This document shows, piece by piece, positions 14,889-21,831 of a stretch of DNA of 21,831 bases. The notes beneath the pieces were generated by a model that had not been told where the DNA came from, searched no databases, and saw nothing but the letters and a program-made list of their open reading frames with translations. This stretch comes from DATJLQ01 sp035509415 (GTDB taxonomy: Bacteria > Pseudomonadota > Alphaproteobacteria > JACZXZ01), in NCBI GenBank assembly GCA_035509415.1, contig DATJLQ010000197.1, forward strand, positions 1 to 21,831, given 5' to 3'. Numbering within the stretch: position 1 is the stretch's first letter; every line of letters begins with the position of its first letter. A program made the translations under genes and the position numbers.

Positions 14889-15634
14889 GGCGCTTGCTCC
14901 GCGCCCGATAGGCCGGGATCGCCCAGATAGGCCGCGATCACGGCCGGATCGTTCGCGACCTCCTGCGGCGCGCCCTCGGCCAGCTTCTCGCCCGTGCTCA
15001 GGACCACGACCCGGTCCGAGAGCGACATGATCGCCTGCATCAGATGCTCGATGATCAGGATCGCGACGCCGCGCGCGCGGATGCGCTTGATCACGTCGAT
15101 CATGCGCGCGACCTCGGACGGGTTGAGGCCCGCGAGCACTTCGTCGAGCAGCAGGAGCGTCGGCCGCGCGCACAGCGCGCGCGCGAGCTCGAGGCGCTTC
15201 TTGCCCGCGATGGTGAGCTGGCCCGCCGGCATCCCGGCGCGGTCCTCGAGGCCCACGAAGCCGAGCACCTCGCGCGCCGCCTCGCGCGCGCGGCCCAAGG
15301 GCAGGTTGTCGGCGCCGAAGCATGCGCCCACCGTGCAGTTCTCGAGCACGGTCATGGTCGCGAGCGGCTGCACGATCTGGTGCGTGCGCGCGATGCCGTG
15401 GCGCACCACCCGATAGGGCGCAAGGCCGGTGATGTCGACGCCCTTGAAGAGCACGTGCCCCTCGTCCGGCTTGTAGACGCCGTTGATGAGGTTGAACACG
15501 GTCGACTTCCCGGCGCCGTTGGGCCCGATCAGGCCCATGATCTGGCCCTCGGCCACCTCGAAGCTGAGCTCGTTCACGGCGCGCAGGCCGCCGAAGCTCA
15601 AGCCGAGCCCGCGCACTTCGAGGAGGGCGCTCAT
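14885..15634 (-). CDS. livG: branched-chain amino acid-type ABC transporter ATPase
   Basis: First cytosolic ATPase of the same uptake system, 249 aa. Walker A is GPNGAGKST, the Q-loop region RTHQIVQPLATMTVLEN, and Walker B LLLLDEVLAGLNP. The LivG-type C-terminus ends in EGAPQEVANDPAVIAAYLGD. The signature is LTIAGKKRLELARAL, without the usual LSGGQ/LSYGQ, and Walker B has DEV where DEP is usual. A subfamily of liv-type ATPases carries this form, so I do not read it as loss of function. The ATG overlaps the livM stop by 4 bp. Together with livF it would form the ATPase heterodimer. Confidence 0.92.
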   Translation of the reverse strand: MSALLEVRGLGLSFGGLRAVNELSFEVAEGQIMGLIGPNGAGKSTVFNLINGVYKPDEGHVLFKGVDITGLAPYRVVRHGIARTHQIVQPLATMTVLENCTVGACFGADNLPLGRAREAAREVLGFVGLEDRAGMPAGQLTIAGKKRLELARALCARPTLLLLDEVLAGLNPSEVARMIDVIKRIRARGVAILIIEHLMQAIMSLSDRVVVLSTGEKLAEGAPQEVANDPAVIAAYLGDPGLSGAEQAP

Positions 15635-16608
15635 TCGAGCACCGTGCGCGTACGCGGCCAGCGCCGATGCACCCAGCCCATGAGCCCGCCCGGAACGAAC
15701 AGCACGATGAGCAGCAGAAGCGCGCCGGCGATCACGAGCTGGAAGTTCGAGAAGGTCGCGGAGGTCAGGAGATGGCCGCGCAGCTCCTCGTAAAGAAAGG
15801 CGCCGATCGCCGCCCCCGTCACGGTGCCCTGGCCGCCCAGCATGAGCATGACGATGACCTCGACCGAGAGCGAGAGGTCGAACGCGTCGACCGGCTGGAT
15901 GAAGGCGCTCTTGAAAAAGAAGAGGGCGCCCGCGACCGCGGGAAGGAAGGCCGAGATGCTGTACGCCATCGCCTTGTAGCGCGGCGTCGCGACCCCGAGC
16001 ACGGCGGCCGCGTCCTCGTTCTGCCCGATCGCGAGGAGGCCGAGGCCGAATTTCGAGCTCTTGATCGCGTAGCTCAGGACCAGCGACAGGCCCATCACCA
16101 GGACCAGGAGAAAATAGATCGCCCAGAGCGCCTGCATCGGGCCGCCGAACTGGCCGAAGGCGCTGATCGGGATGTAGAGGCCGGAGGCGCCGCCCCAGGG
16201 ATCGAAGTTCTGGACGAAGGCGCGCACCGCCTCGTTGACGCCGATGGTCGCGAGCGCGAAATAGGCGCCGCGCAAACGCAGGATGCCGAGGCCGAAGAGA
16301 TAGGCGAGGCCGCTCACGATCGCGGCCCCCACGAGCGCCGCCGGGATGAGCGGCCAGCCGAAGGCGTTCGAGAAATAGACGCCGAAATAGCCGCCGAGCC
16401 CGAAGAACACGATGTTGCCGAAGTTCACGTAGCCGGTGTAGCCGATCATGAGGTTGAGGTTGCTCGCGAGCGTCACGTAGACGGCGGCGAGCACCAGGCT
16501 TTCGCGCAGCTCGACGTTGTTGCCCCAAAGGGGCACCAGCGCGAACAGCGCCGTCGCCGCGACGATGATCCAGAAGAACGGCCGGCGGACGATGGCGAAA
16601 TGGCCCAT
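15631..16608 (-). CDS. livM: branched-chain amino acid-type ABC transporter permease
   Basis: Inner-membrane permease of 325 aa with about nine hydrophobic segments. LivM features are clear: NLMIGYTGYVNFGNIVFFGL near residues 53-72, then RLRGAYFALATIGVNEAVRA with the conserved arginine-glycine turn, and a late LGGQGTVTGAAIGAFLYEEL motif. It pairs with LivH in the channel. The start ATG 16608 lies 6 bp after the livH stop, and its own stop overlaps livG. The MGHFAIVRRPFFW start has the usual short basic cytoplasmic tail. Confidence 0.92.
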   Translation of the reverse strand: MGHFAIVRRPFFWIIVAATALFALVPLWGNNVELRESLVLAAVYVTLASNLNLMIGYTGYVNFGNIVFFGLGGYFGVYFSNAFGWPLIPAALVGAAIVSGLAYLFGLGILRLRGAYFALATIGVNEAVRAFVQNFDPWGGASGLYIPISAFGQFGGPMQALWAIYFLLVLVMGLSLVLSYAIKSSKFGLGLLAIGQNEDAAAVLGVATPRYKAMAYSISAFLPAVAGALFFFKSAFIQPVDAFDLSLSVEVIVMLMLGGQGTVTGAAIGAFLYEELRGHLLTSATFSNFQLVIAGALLLLIVLFVPGGLMGWVHRRWPRTRTVLE

Positions 16609-16614
16609 GGCGGG

Positions 16615-17475
16615 TTACGAGCGACGGAAGTTGAAGAGGCCGCGCGGGAACGCGATCAGCACGATCACGAACAGCACGAACTCGATGACCGAGGTCCAGC
16701 TCACCGGCATGAACGGGGTCGCCAATCCCTCGAGGAGGCCGAGGGCCACGCCGCCGAGCAAGGCGCCCGCGGGATTGCCGAGCCCGCCGAGCACGGTCAC
16801 GACGAAGCTGTTGACCTGGTAGGTCGAGCCCGAGAGCACGGTGAAGGGAAACATGGTCGCGATCAGCGCGCCCGCCGTGCAGGCGAGGGCGACGCCGAGC
16901 CCGAAGGCGAGCGAGAGGACCCAGGTGGTCGGGATGCCGACCAGCGCCGCCGCCTCGCGATTGTTCGCGACCGCGCGCACCGCCTTGCCGAGCCGCGTAT
17001 GGTGGAGGAAGAGATAAAGCAGGCCCGCGATCACGAAGGCGAGCACCGCCGCCATGATGTGGGTCCCGGGAAAAGTGTAGCGCCCGAGGCTCAGGCCCGG
17101 GAGGGTGACGGTCACGTTGAAGAGCTGGGTGCCCCAAAGCGCCGTGCCGAGCCCGATCAGGATCAGATTCACCGCGAAGGTCGAGAGCAGGCTCATGAGC
17201 GGCGGCTGGCCGATCACCCGATGCACCGCGACCCAATAGAGCCCGACGCCGAGCACGAAGCTCGCTGCGACCAAGGGCAGGATCGAGGCATAGGCATTGA
17301 CGCCCAAGACGGTCGCGAGCAGGAACACGCCGAACATGCCCGCGACGATGATCGCGCCGTGGGTCAGGTTGATCACGTTCATGACGCCCCAGATGAGCGT
17401 CAAGCCCATGGCGGCGAGGCCGTAGACCGAGCCCACCAGGAGACCGTCCAGGATCGAGGCAATGATGCCGTTCAT
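16615..17475 (-). CDS. livH: branched-chain amino acid-type ABC transporter permease
   Basis: Inner-membrane permease of 286 aa with about eight hydrophobic segments. LivH signatures are DGLLVGSVYGLAAMGLTLIW at residues 9-28, GVMNVINLTHGAIIVAGMFG, and the late VTVLGGLGNPAGALLGGVAL. ATG 17475 begins exactly where LivH proteins begin. A longer reading from 17640 runs back through the livK stop region and is rejected. No clear ribosome site precedes the ATG. Instead TATAAT lies 10 bases upstream (17485-17490), discussed as a finding. The gene is separated from livK by a 77-bp gap containing a strong stem-loop. Confidence 0.92.
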   Translation of the reverse strand: MNGIIASILDGLLVGSVYGLAAMGLTLIWGVMNVINLTHGAIIVAGMFGVFLLATVLGVNAYASILPLVAASFVLGVGLYWVAVHRVIGQPPLMSLLSTFAVNLILIGLGTALWGTQLFNVTVTLPGLSLGRYTFPGTHIMAAVLAFVIAGLLYLFLHHTRLGKAVRAVANNREAAALVGIPTTWVLSLAFGLGVALACTAGALIATMFPFTVLSGSTYQVNSFVVTVLGGLGNPAGALLGGVALGLLEGLATPFMPVSWTSVIEFVLFVIVLIAFPRGLFNFRRS

Positions 17476-17513
17476 CGGGCCCGGATTATACGCGAGAAAT
17501 GCGCGCGAGGCGC

Positions 17514-17541
17514 GGGGAGGGATGCGGCGGAATCCCTCCCC
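17514..17541 (-). terminator. stem-loop between livK and livH (attenuator or mRNA stabiliser)
   Basis: GGGGAGGGAT (17514-17523) and ATCCCTCCCC (17532-17541) pair perfectly over 10 bp around an 8-base loop, starting 11 bp after the livK stop codon. No T-run follows in the leftward direction, so read-through is likely. The usual outcome of such a structure after a binding-protein gene is more livK mRNA than transporter mRNA, by partial termination or 3' protection. Confidence 0.6.
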
Positions 17542-17552
17542 ACGCTCGGGGT

Positions 17553-18782
17553 CTAACGCAGCGGATAGGCAGCGGGCGCAGTCGCGGCGCCGAGCGGCCA
17601 AACCACTTCCTTGACCAGCTTCCCGTCCTTCATCTGCCACTGGCTCAGGACCATGTCATGGGCGATCTGAAGCCCGTGGCTCTTGGGATCGGTCGAGAAC
17701 TTGGTGGCGCCGAAGAGCGTGGTGGCGTCGGTCTTGTCGAGCGCCGCCGCGACCTTGGCGGGATCGATCGAGCCCGCGACCTCGATCGCGTGCTGGAGGA
17801 TCAGGCCGCCGCCGTAGCCGCCCGCGGCATGGTAGCCGGGGGCGATCTTGAAGCGCTCCGTGAACGCCTTGGCGAACGCCGCGGGCGTCGGGCCGAAGTC
17901 GGGCTTGTAGGTCACCTGGGGCGCCCATTGGGACGGGGTCGAGATGCCCTGTGCCGCCGGCCCGAGGGTCGCGAATTGCGGACTGTCGGGGGCGACCAAG
18001 AGCGTGATCCACTTGAGCGGCGCCTTCTGGTCGTAGATCTGGCGCGCCATCGTGGCGCCGTCGGGGTAGTGGCCGCCGCCCAAGAGCACGTCCGCGTGGG
18101 ACGACACGATCTTGTTGATGATCGCGCTGAAGTCGGTCTGGTTCGGCGGATAGGATTCGTCGAGCACGATCTTGAGCCCGCGCTCGGCCGCCTGGGCGCG
18201 CACCGCGGTCGCGACCGCCTTCGAGAACGGATCGTCCGAATAGACCAGCGCGATCGTCCCCGTCGGTTCCTTCGCCTTCACCACGTCGAGGGCGCTGGTG
18301 AGATAGTGGTCGGCGGGCGTGTACATCTGGAACAGGTACTTGTTGCCGAGCTCGTAGGTCTTGGACTCGGCGGCACCCTCGGTCAGCATGATCTTGCCGT
18401 ACTGCTCGGAGATGATCGCCGCGGTCGCGGCCAGGCCCGACGAATACGGGCTGAACAGGAACGGCGCGTGGTCCTGGACGATGAGGCGCGTATAGAGCTG
18501 CTGCACGCGCCCGCCCTGGGACTGGTCGTCGTAGCTTACGAACTTGATCTTGTAATGGTCGTCGCCGACCTTGATGCCGCCGGCCGCGTTCACGTCGTCG
18601 CGCCACAGCTCGAAGCCGTGGAGCTGGGCGAGCGAGTCGACGTTGAGTGAGCCGGTCTCGGAGACGGTGAAGCCGATCGTGAGCGTTTTGTCGGCGGCGC
18701 GCGCCGGGCTCGCGTAGAGCGAGACGGCGAGCGGAATGGCGGGAAGCATCGCGGCTGCCGCGATGAGGGGGCGTCTCTTCAT
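17553..18782 (-). CDS. livK: branched-chain amino acid-type ABC transporter substrate-binding protein
   Basis: Periplasmic solute-binding protein of 409 aa. The signal peptide is clear: MKRRP, a hydrophobic core, then ASPARA-ADK with cleavage near residue 29. The mature protein has the type I periplasmic-binding-protein pattern: LTIGFTVSETGSLNVDS, NAAGGIKVG, a hinge near ALVYSDDPFSKAV, and the C-terminal lobe with AAGGYGGGLILQHAIE. ATG 18782 follows GGAGG at about 5 bases. It heads the operon with livHMGF. The gene symbol marks family and position; the ligand could be another amino or aromatic acid. Confidence 0.9.
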   Translation of the reverse strand: MKRRPLIAAAAMLPAIPLAVSLYASPARAADKTLTIGFTVSETGSLNVDSLAQLHGFELWRDDVNAAGGIKVGDDHYKIKFVSYDDQSQGGRVQQLYTRLIVQDHAPFLFSPYSSGLAATAAIISEQYGKIMLTEGAAESKTYELGNKYLFQMYTPADHYLTSALDVVKAKEPTGTIALVYSDDPFSKAVATAVRAQAAERGLKIVLDESYPPNQTDFSAIINKIVSSHADVLLGGGHYPDGATMARQIYDQKAPLKWITLLVAPDSPQFATLGPAAQGISTPSQWAPQVTYKPDFGPTPAAFAKAFTERFKIAPGYHAAGGYGGGLILQHAIEVAGSIDPAKVAAALDKTDATTLFGATKFSTDPKSHGLQIAHDMVLSQWQMKDGKLVKEVVWPLGAATAPAAYPLR

Positions 18783-19165
18783 GGTTTCCTCCGTACAATG
18801 TCAAAAGTCACGGCGCGCCGTCCGCATCTCCCCTTGTGCCCTGCGGCTCGCGCACCCTTGGCAACGTCGCGGTCTTGGTCGTCGGTTCCCTGGTCGAGCT
18901 CCTTGGTCGTCCGGTGTGCCAGCGCGTGCGGAAGAAATCAAGTGCGTGCCGGAAACGTCGAGCGCCCCGGATGCGTTCGGCGCCGCCGTTCGCGCCCGCA
19001 CATTGTCCCGTGTCGACGCCGCGGTCCAGCTCGTCCGGCCGGCCCGTCCGGCCGGTCGGCCCAACGGGCCGGCCTGTCCGCAGCGGCGCTCGCGCCCACG
19101 CCGGCGCCAGCGAGACTGCCGCGCCGCGGCCGGGAGATGCTATAACCGTTCCGACCGCCGGCCGC
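18783..19165. other. intergenic region upstream of livK and tRNA-Leu
   Basis: 383 bp without a credible gene. It holds the livK ribosome site, a 12-bp palindrome ACGGCGCGCCGT (18810-18821), and a direct repeat CTTGGTCGTC (18874-18883 and 18902-18911) with a related CTGGTCGAG between the copies. A very G+C-rich palindromic stretch lies at about 19036-19075, and the probable tRNA promoter at its right end. No convincing livK promoter pair could be assigned. Confidence 0.5.
19141..19146 (+). promoter_or_regulatory. probable -10 box of tRNA-Leu
   Basis: TATAAC lies 20 bases before the tRNA 5' end and stands out in very G+C-rich DNA. No clear -35 box is visible at the expected distance. Confidence 0.4.
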
Positions 19166-19250
19166 GCGGGCGTGGTGGAACTGGTAGACACACAGGACTT
19201 AAAATCCTGGGCCGCAAGGCATGTGGGTTCGACTCCCGCCGCCCGCACCA
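19166..19250 (+). tRNA. tRNA-Leu (anticodon UAA)
   Basis: The acceptor stem GCGGGCG (19166-19172) pairs with CGCCCGC (19240-19246), followed by discriminator A and an encoded CCA (19248-19250). The anticodon stem is CAGGA/TCCTG with loop CTTAAAA, giving anticodon TAA. The T arm is GTGGG-TTCGACT-CCCGC. A long variable arm and 85-nt length fit a class II leucine tRNA. It reads UUA codons, which are rare in DNA this G+C-rich. I saw no integrase gene or copy of its 3' end suggesting an integrated element. Confidence 0.95.
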
Positions 19251-19295
19251 CCGCACCCGGTCGGGCGCGGCGGCGGCGCAACGCGGCGGCGGCGC

Positions 19296-19592
19296 CTACT
19301 TCGACTGCGCTTCCATGTATTCGACCGCGGCCTTGATGTCCGCGTCCGAGAGCGCCGGGTTGCCGCCCTTGGCGGGCATCGCCCCCTTGCCCTTGATGAC
19401 GTTCGCGACCAGCGTGTCGGTCCCCTCTTTGATCAGGGGCGCCCATGCCGCCTTGTCGCCGGTCTTCGGATTCATGGCCGCGTGGCACATCGCGCAGCTC
19501 TGGTCGTAGACCGCCTTGCCGTCGGCAGCCCTGGCTCCGCTAGCCGCGAACAGCGCCGCGGCGACGATCGCTCCGCACAGAAGAATCTTCAT
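19296..19592 (-). CDS. small class I cytochrome c (c5/c555-like), periplasmic
   Basis: Single-haem electron carrier of 98 aa. The signal peptide is MKILLCG plus an Ala-rich core ending ASGARA-ADG, with cleavage near residue 20. The haem site is CAMCH after GKAVYDQS. The distal Met is expected in KGKGAMPAKGGNPALSD, the usual c5-type sequence before the last helix (DIKAAVEYME). ATG 19592 follows AGGGAG at about 8 bases; a longer reading from 19679 adds a non-signal extension. A perfect FNR-type box lies about 90 bp upstream, so low-oxygen induction is likely. It lies 191 bp after the multihaem membrane cytochrome gene on the same strand and may carry electrons to or from it. Confidence 0.92.
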   Translation of the reverse strand: MKILLCGAIVAAALFAASGARAADGKAVYDQSCAMCHAAMNPKTGDKAAWAPLIKEGTDTLVANVIKGKGAMPAKGGNPALSDADIKAAVEYMEAQSK

Positions 19593-19675
19593 AACGCGCT
19601 CCCTTGTTGCCCGAGACTTCGCTTGCCAGCGGCTCGGCCCTTCCGAACCGCATAAGGTCCCAAAACGCCGTTGCC

Positions 19676-19695
19676 GCATTGATCCGGATCAATGC
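19676..19695. promoter_or_regulatory. FNR/FixK/Anr-type box within a 20-bp palindrome
   Basis: TTGATCCGGATCAA (19679-19692) matches the FNR consensus TTGAT-N4-ATCAA at every defined base. The symmetry extends to GCATTGATCCGGATCAATGC. It sits 84-103 bp upstream of the cytochrome c start codon. An A/T-richer patch near 19651-19657 is about where a -10 would lie if the box were at -41.5. Confidence 0.8.
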
Positions 19696-19783
19696 CGCCG
19701 CGGGAAAATCGGCGCGGCGCGCCGTGAGCCGGAGTCGCGTGCCGCCGCCACGTGCCGCCGTCGCGTCCCGTCGACCGCAGCGC

Positions 19784-21766
19784 TCACACGCCGCTGCCGA
19801 TGAGCCCGATCAGCACCAGCGCGAGCAGGAACAGGCCGATCGCGATCAGCGTGAAGCCCAGGACGCGCGAGCCGAGTGCGAAGGCATGGGACGGCGCCGG
19901 CACGCGGTGCTTCTCGAGCTCGCCGCTCTCGACCAGGCGCTGGTACTGGACCGCATGCTCGCGCTTGAACTCCTCGAGCGAATAGGCGCCGGTGAACATC
20001 ACGGTGTCGAGCGGGAACTTGTCCGGCCGGAAGTGGTTGTTGAAGAAGTGCACGGTGAACAGGAACACCGCCGCGAGCACCGCCTCCTCGCCGTGGAAGA
20101 TCATCGCGAGGTTGAACACGTAGCCGGGCAGGTATCTCGACACCACGGTATGGAACAGCAGGATGGCGCCGCTGCCGCCGATGACGGTGACGCCCCAGAA
20201 CACCGCCCAATAGTCGAACTTCTCCCAGTAGGTCCAACGGTCGAACACCGGACGCGGGCCGTAGCCGAAGAACCATTTGAACATCGCGAAGGCGTCGAAG
20301 AAGTCCTGCCAGCGGATCACCAGCGAATCGGGCCCGAACCAGCGGAAGCCGCGTCCCTTCTTGGCCAGGCGCACGGTCATGATCACGACATGGATGAAGA
20401 ACACCGTGAGGAAGATGGCGGCGCAGGTGTGATGCACGAGCGCCATGTTGCGCGGCCCGCCGAAGAGATGGGCCACCGTGGGCGCCCAGAAGCTGCCGGA
20501 GAAACGGACCGCCATGCCGGTCAGGACCAGCGTCATGGTGGTGAGCAGGAAGATCAGGTGCGCGATGCGCCAGATGAGCGGGAAGCGCTGGATGTAGGTC
20601 TCTTCCTTATGCGCGCCGACGCCGCCCGCCGGTAGCGGATAGACGATCAAGTCGCCGCGCGCCTTGCGCTCCTTGTAGGAGCGGTAGAACCACAGCGCCG
20701 AATGGGTCCAGAAGAAGGCGAACACGCCGATCAGGAGGAGCGCCATGAATTTGGATGCGAGCCACAGGGCGGGATAGTGCTGGAAATCGTCCGTGTTGCC
20801 GTGCGGCTCGAAGGTGATGAACCCGGCGCTCGCGCCGGCGTGGCATTTCCGGCAGGTCGCGAGGCGGTTCGCCGGATAGACCGTCGAGCGCGGGTCGGTC
20901 ACGAGCTGGATTTTGTGGTAGCCGTGGCAGTCGAAGCATTTGGCCGTGTAGCCGTAGCCGAGCCGCTCGACCTGGCCGTGATAGCTCGCGAGATAGGTCT
21001 TGAGCTGCTCCTTGTGGCATGAGCCGCAATTCTGGGTGATGACCAGGCGCGTCGAGGTCAGGTTCGGGTTCTCGATCTGGTGGCTGGTGTGGCAATCCGC
21101 GCAGGTCGGCGCGATCGGCGCGTGCGCCTGCAGCAGCAGCACGCCGTGGATCGAGGTCTTGTAGTCCGCGAGCTCCTGTTGATGGCAGGCGCCGCAGGTG
21201 TAGGGGAGATTCATGCGCCACGCCTGCCAGATCGGCGTCTGCGGCGGATAGACGTAATGGGCTTGGTGGCAATTGTAGCAGGTCGCGTTGGTGCGCGACT
21301 GGTCCTTGAAGGACGGGCGCGCGTGGATCGAATGGAAGAAATCGTCGATCTGCTTCGCGACGAAGCCCATGGTCGCGATCTCTTTCGCGTTGCCCGACTT
21401 CTGCGCCTCGGCGAAGCGCTGCTCGTGGCAGCTCACGCAGTCGACCTGCACCTGGAACGGCTGGTGCGGCACCTTGGTCACGTTGGTGTGGCAGTCGACG
21501 CATTGGAAATTGCCGTGCACGCTGTGGCCGAACTTGTCGCGGTCGACGAACAGGGAGCGCGTCTCGCCGTTCGGGCCCTTGACGGCGAAGGCCGGGTTGC
21601 CGTGACAGGCGAGGCAGACTTCCTTGGGGATCTTGGGCGCCGGAGCCGCAACCGGTTGTGCGGCGCCCGGCTCGGGCGTTTGGGCCGAGGCGACGCCGGC
21701 GCAAAGCCCGAGCGCGAGCGCGACAACTGCGACGAGTGGGCCGAGCCGGACGCGCGCGATCCTCAT
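19784..21766 (-). CDS. nine-haem cytochrome c fused to a b-type cytochrome membrane domain (CbcL-like)
   Basis: Predicted membrane-bound quinol-linked electron-transfer protein, 660 aa. The signal peptide spans residues 1-28 (MRIARVRLGP, hydrophobic core, ASA-QT). Nine CxxCH haem sites follow, beginning at residues 51, 89, 110, 163, 191, 222, 247, 277 and 305. Spaced His residues in HSVHG, FFHSIH, KTSIHG and ASYHG are likely distal ligands. From about 334 on there are five or more hydrophobic helices with paired His (RIAHLIF, ALVHHTCAAIF, FFIHVVIM, TVHFFNNHF), as in FdnI/HydC-type di-haem cytochromes b. Nine c-haems plus such a domain is the architecture described for Geobacter CbcL. ATG 21766 is chosen because it gives a normal signal peptide; ATG 21820 would add 18 residues and cannot be excluded. 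The gene may belong to a longer operon outside the window. Confidence 0.88.
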   Translation of the reverse strand: MRIARVRLGPLVAVVALALGLCAGVASAQTPEPGAAQPVAAPAPKIPKEVCLACHGNPAFAVKGPNGETRSLFVDRDKFGHSVHGNFQCVDCHTNVTKVPHQPFQVQVDCVSCHEQRFAEAQKSGNAKEIATMGFVAKQIDDFFHSIHARPSFKDQSRTNATCYNCHQAHYVYPPQTPIWQAWRMNLPYTCGACHQQELADYKTSIHGVLLLQAHAPIAPTCADCHTSHQIENPNLTSTRLVITQNCGSCHKEQLKTYLASYHGQVERLGYGYTAKCFDCHGYHKIQLVTDPRSTVYPANRLATCRKCHAGASAGFITFEPHGNTDDFQHYPALWLASKFMALLLIGVFAFFWTHSALWFYRSYKERKARGDLIVYPLPAGGVGAHKEETYIQRFPLIWRIAHLIFLLTTMTLVLTGMAVRFSGSFWAPTVAHLFGGPRNMALVHHTCAAIFLTVFFIHVVIMTVRLAKKGRGFRWFGPDSLVIRWQDFFDAFAMFKWFFGYGPRPVFDRWTYWEKFDYWAVFWGVTVIGGSGAILLFHTVVSRYLPGYVFNLAMIFHGEEAVLAAVFLFTVHFFNNHFRPDKFPLDTVMFTGAYSLEEFKREHAVQYQRLVESGELEKHRVPAPSHAFALGSRVLGFTLIAIGLFLLALVLIGLIGSGV

Positions 21767-21831
21767 GCGGGCAGCCCACGGTCGGCGCGAAGCGTCGCTT
21801 CGCCTTGGAACATCGAGCATTTCCCCCGGTA

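Noticed and set aside
14885..15634. LivG as an inactive ATPase because of its non-canonical signature and DEV Walker B
   Set aside because: The Walker A, catalytic Glu and H-loop are intact, and a known liv-type subfamily carries the same variant signature.
14885..17236. 783-codon minus-strand frame whose C-terminus is LivG
   Set aside because: Only the last 249 codons have homology. The preceding part overlaps livM and livH out of frame, and the true livG start is fixed by the ATGA overlap at 15631-15634.
18799..18804. Perfect TTGACA (minus strand) as the livK -35 box
   Set aside because: It lies only 17 bases from the livK start codon, so the -10 would fall on the start codon itself.
19036..19075. 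G+C palindromes near 19036-19075 as a designed element or origin
   Set aside because: Made only of GGCC/CCGG units in very G+C-rich DNA, with no A/T-rich part or repeat spacing; low-complexity is the simpler reading.
1..21831. CRISPR arrays, prophage, IS elements or toxin-antitoxin systems
   Set aside because: No regularly spaced repeats, transposase, integrase, phage structural genes or small paired toxin genes were seen on either strand.

Overview
The window looks like a chromosomal segment of a high-G+C alphaproteobacterium, probably Rhodospirillales- or Rhizobiales-like. This is an inference from the strong G/C third-position bias, the gene families present, and palindromic intergenic repeats of a kind common in Alphaproteobacteria. 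I found no phage genes, transposases, CRISPR arrays or plasmid functions.

Left part (1-7.9 kb). A fumarylacetoacetate-hydrolase-family enzyme (174-1022, +) faces a convergent SbmA/BacA/YddA-type exporter (1279-3033, -), with a paired-hairpin repeat between them. Next comes a leftward operon (7485 to 3158, -): a carboxymuconolactone decarboxylase/AhpD-fold protein, then an SsuBAC/TauBAC-like uptake system. That system has one ATPase, one NMT1/THI5-like periplasmic binding protein and two different permeases.

Middle part (7.5-13 kb). A rightward M24 'pita-bread' enzyme (7864-9168) is followed by a Wzx-type flippase (9283-10620). A LacI-family regulator (10717-11769, -) is divergent from a beta-hydroxyacid dehydrogenase (11944-12885, +). 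The core GCAAWCGATTGC occurs at three promoters: that of the AhpD-fold/ABC operon, that of the M24 gene, and the one between lacI and the dehydrogenase gene. Each copy lies beside or over the predicted transcription start. The simplest reading is a local LacI regulon for uptake and breakdown of one unidentified small molecule. It would combine import, an AhpD-fold enzyme, an M24-fold enzyme lacking one canonical metal ligand, and an NAD(P)-dependent dehydrogenase.

Right part (13-18.8 kb). A fused MarR-GNAT protein (13035-14039, -) has a MarR-like inverted repeat over its predicted -35 box. Upstream of it is a full branched-chain/hydrophobic amino-acid-type ABC operon, livK-livH-livM-livG-livF (18782 to 14172, -). 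A 10-bp stem-loop lies between livK and livH.

Right end. There is a tRNA-Leu(UAA), then a small class I cytochrome c gene preceded by a perfect FNR/FixK-type box inside a 20-bp palindrome. Last is a large membrane protein with nine CxxCH haem sites fused to a b-type cytochrome membrane domain. This architecture resembles the quinol-oxidising CbcL of Geobacter and suggests a low-oxygen electron-transfer module.

All three gaps between convergent protein genes (1023-1278, 10621-10716, 12886-13034) hold palindromic repeats of dispersed-element type.
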